Part shown: one piece after another, positions 62,753 through 64,000 of the stretch
How positions within the stretch are numbered: the first letter of the stretch is position 1
Layout: every line of letters begins with the position of its first letter
From: Larus michahellis
Taxonomy: Eukaryota; Chordata; Aves; Charadriiformes; Laridae
Assembly (NCBI RefSeq): GCF_964199755.1
Contig: NC_133901.1
Span: 26,810,397-26,874,396, forward strand
DNA length: 64,000 nucleotides
Reading direction: 5' to 3'
Notes under the pieces: model-generated
The model's input: only the letters and a program-made list of their open reading frames with translations
Databases searched by the model: none
Told to the model about the DNA's origin: nothing
Position numbers and translations under genes: made by a program

Positions 62753-64000
62753 GTAAGTTTGTTCTCACTACTGTATTTTGAATGGAAGGAGATTAAATAC
62801 TGGGGAAAATGTGTTTGATCTTTTCATACTGGCCAACTGATCTTCCTGTCAGGAACTTCATCCCTCCTGTGGGTGAAGTTTCCAGGGTTCAGCTTTCCTG
62901 TGGTAGTTCAAATGGACTGTAGCTGCTCTGAGTTAAAGGGGTGAGGTGAAATGCTGATAGAGGTAAGAGACAGGAAGTAAAGACTACTACTACCAGGAAT
63001 TTCCCGGAGGTGAAAGCTCACTGCAGTACACAAAGGTGGAGTACAGAGGGGACAAGAAAAATTGCCCATTAAAGACAAAACGCAGCAAAGGTCTAGAAAG
63101 AGCCAGAAAGTACACCAGATGGGTTTGCATGATAGTATCAGGGAACTGAAGACAGAAAATGGGCCCCAAGGGTTCCCACTGAGTTCTCTAACCTGCAGAA
63201 CAACAGCTAGAGGGGCAAAAAAATGCAACTGGTGACAAAGAGAAGGCAGTTGCTAGGTGAAGGGCTAAAGGAGTGGGGAGAACAGATTCCTAGGACAGCC
63301 TTGGACTCAAGTCACACAGCAAATCCATAGCAAGGATTGCTTCAGAGAAAGCTCTTAATTAGCCTACATATTTTGTAAGTATATTACGCAGAAGTAAGAA
63401 AGCCCTGAGTTTCCATAACCGAATACAACTGTAGCATAAGTGGAGTGAATAGACCACACTGCCACATTACACATCCCCGAGAATGGAATCATTGTAGTGA
63501 GCAGCGTTAATGGGAGGGGAAGGAGAAAAGAGCAGGACCAGTCAACTGCTTATACTTCAAATATTCCAGTCACTGGGCGAGCATTAATCAAGGATGAGAA
63601 GTTGACTTTGGGCTGGAGTGGAGTGGGTCTGTCTCTCATCATTGCTCCTTTAGCTCCACCTGAGCTTTGCAGATTGTCTCGGCCCATCTTGATTATCAGG
63701 CTTCCTCAATGTGTAATGGATATTCTGTCAACATCATGTACTCAGACGCTGAAAGTCAGTGTTATTTGATCAAATTCTCATGACTTCATTTGGATGGGTG
63801 GAGAGTTTTTCTCTCTCAGCCCCATTGTTGTTGCCACTAGAACAAACTCCTTCATTGGAGACCACACAGTTCTCATTAAACATTACTTTCATGATCTGCT
63901 AAATCCAAGGATAATCCATCCCTAAACTTACTGGCCTCACGTTAGCTATGTCTGATTTGGATGCTGCTGGGGGAACAGAATCTAAAAACATTCTAGAAGA
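62753..64000 (+). other. CPB1: CPB1 intron 3 (runs off the window)
   Basis: No fourth exon could be recognised: nothing resembles the propeptide-catalytic junction that follows in the family. The open frames here on either strand show no homology I know. Confidence 0.7.

Noticed and set aside
62908-63769. ORFs on both strands in CPB1 intron 3 as a fourth exon
   Set aside because: None carries the carboxypeptidase sequence expected after the propeptide, and splice phases do not fit.

Overview
The window looks like nuclear DNA from a bird. It is AT-rich and gene-poor, with spliced genes, a CpG-island promoter, two CR1-type LINE copies and a few ancient MIR-like relics. There are no bacterial operons, mammalian L1 or Alu elements, or CRISPR arrays. 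Species cannot be fixed from sequence alone; 'bird' rests on the CR1 elements and on the receptor's overall resemblance to avian type-1 angiotensin receptors.

Layout: (1) 1-9.9 kb is upstream intergenic DNA with one MIR-like relic. (2) 9.9-10.46 kb is a CpG island with Sp1-type GC boxes, a TATA box and a non-coding first exon ending in a strong splice donor; I assign it to AGTR1. (3) 10.3-30.29 kb is a ~20 kb first intron. It holds a striking 138-bp inverted duplication (137/138 identical) around a 657-bp spacer. (4) 30.29 to ~32.05 kb is the single coding exon of AGTR1 (angiotensin II receptor type 1) plus its 3' UTR. (5) 32-60.7 kb is intergenic DNA with MIR-like and possible MER5-like fragments, AT microsatellites and a pair of minus-strand, 5'-truncated CR1 LINEs (56.14-57.9 kb). 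(6) From 60.7 kb comes the promoter and first three coding exons of a pancreatic metallocarboxypeptidase, best matched to CPB1, which continues past the window end. AGTR1 followed by CPB1 on the same strand agrees with the gene order at human 3q24.

The two genes do not share a pathway. AGTR1 is a seven-transmembrane Gq-coupled receptor for angiotensin II. CPB1 is a secreted digestive zymogen, of which only the signal peptide and most of the activation domain are visible.

Most notable points: an apparent one-base insertion in an A run near the end of AGTR1, which replaces the last 16 residues by 6 and gives 349 aa instead of 359; the near-perfect inverted duplication in AGTR1 intron 1; and an odd 30-bp internal duplication at the junction of the two CR1 copies. 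I did not find a new biological system. Several weaker candidates (unassigned ORFs, promoter-motif clusters) are listed with explicit tests.
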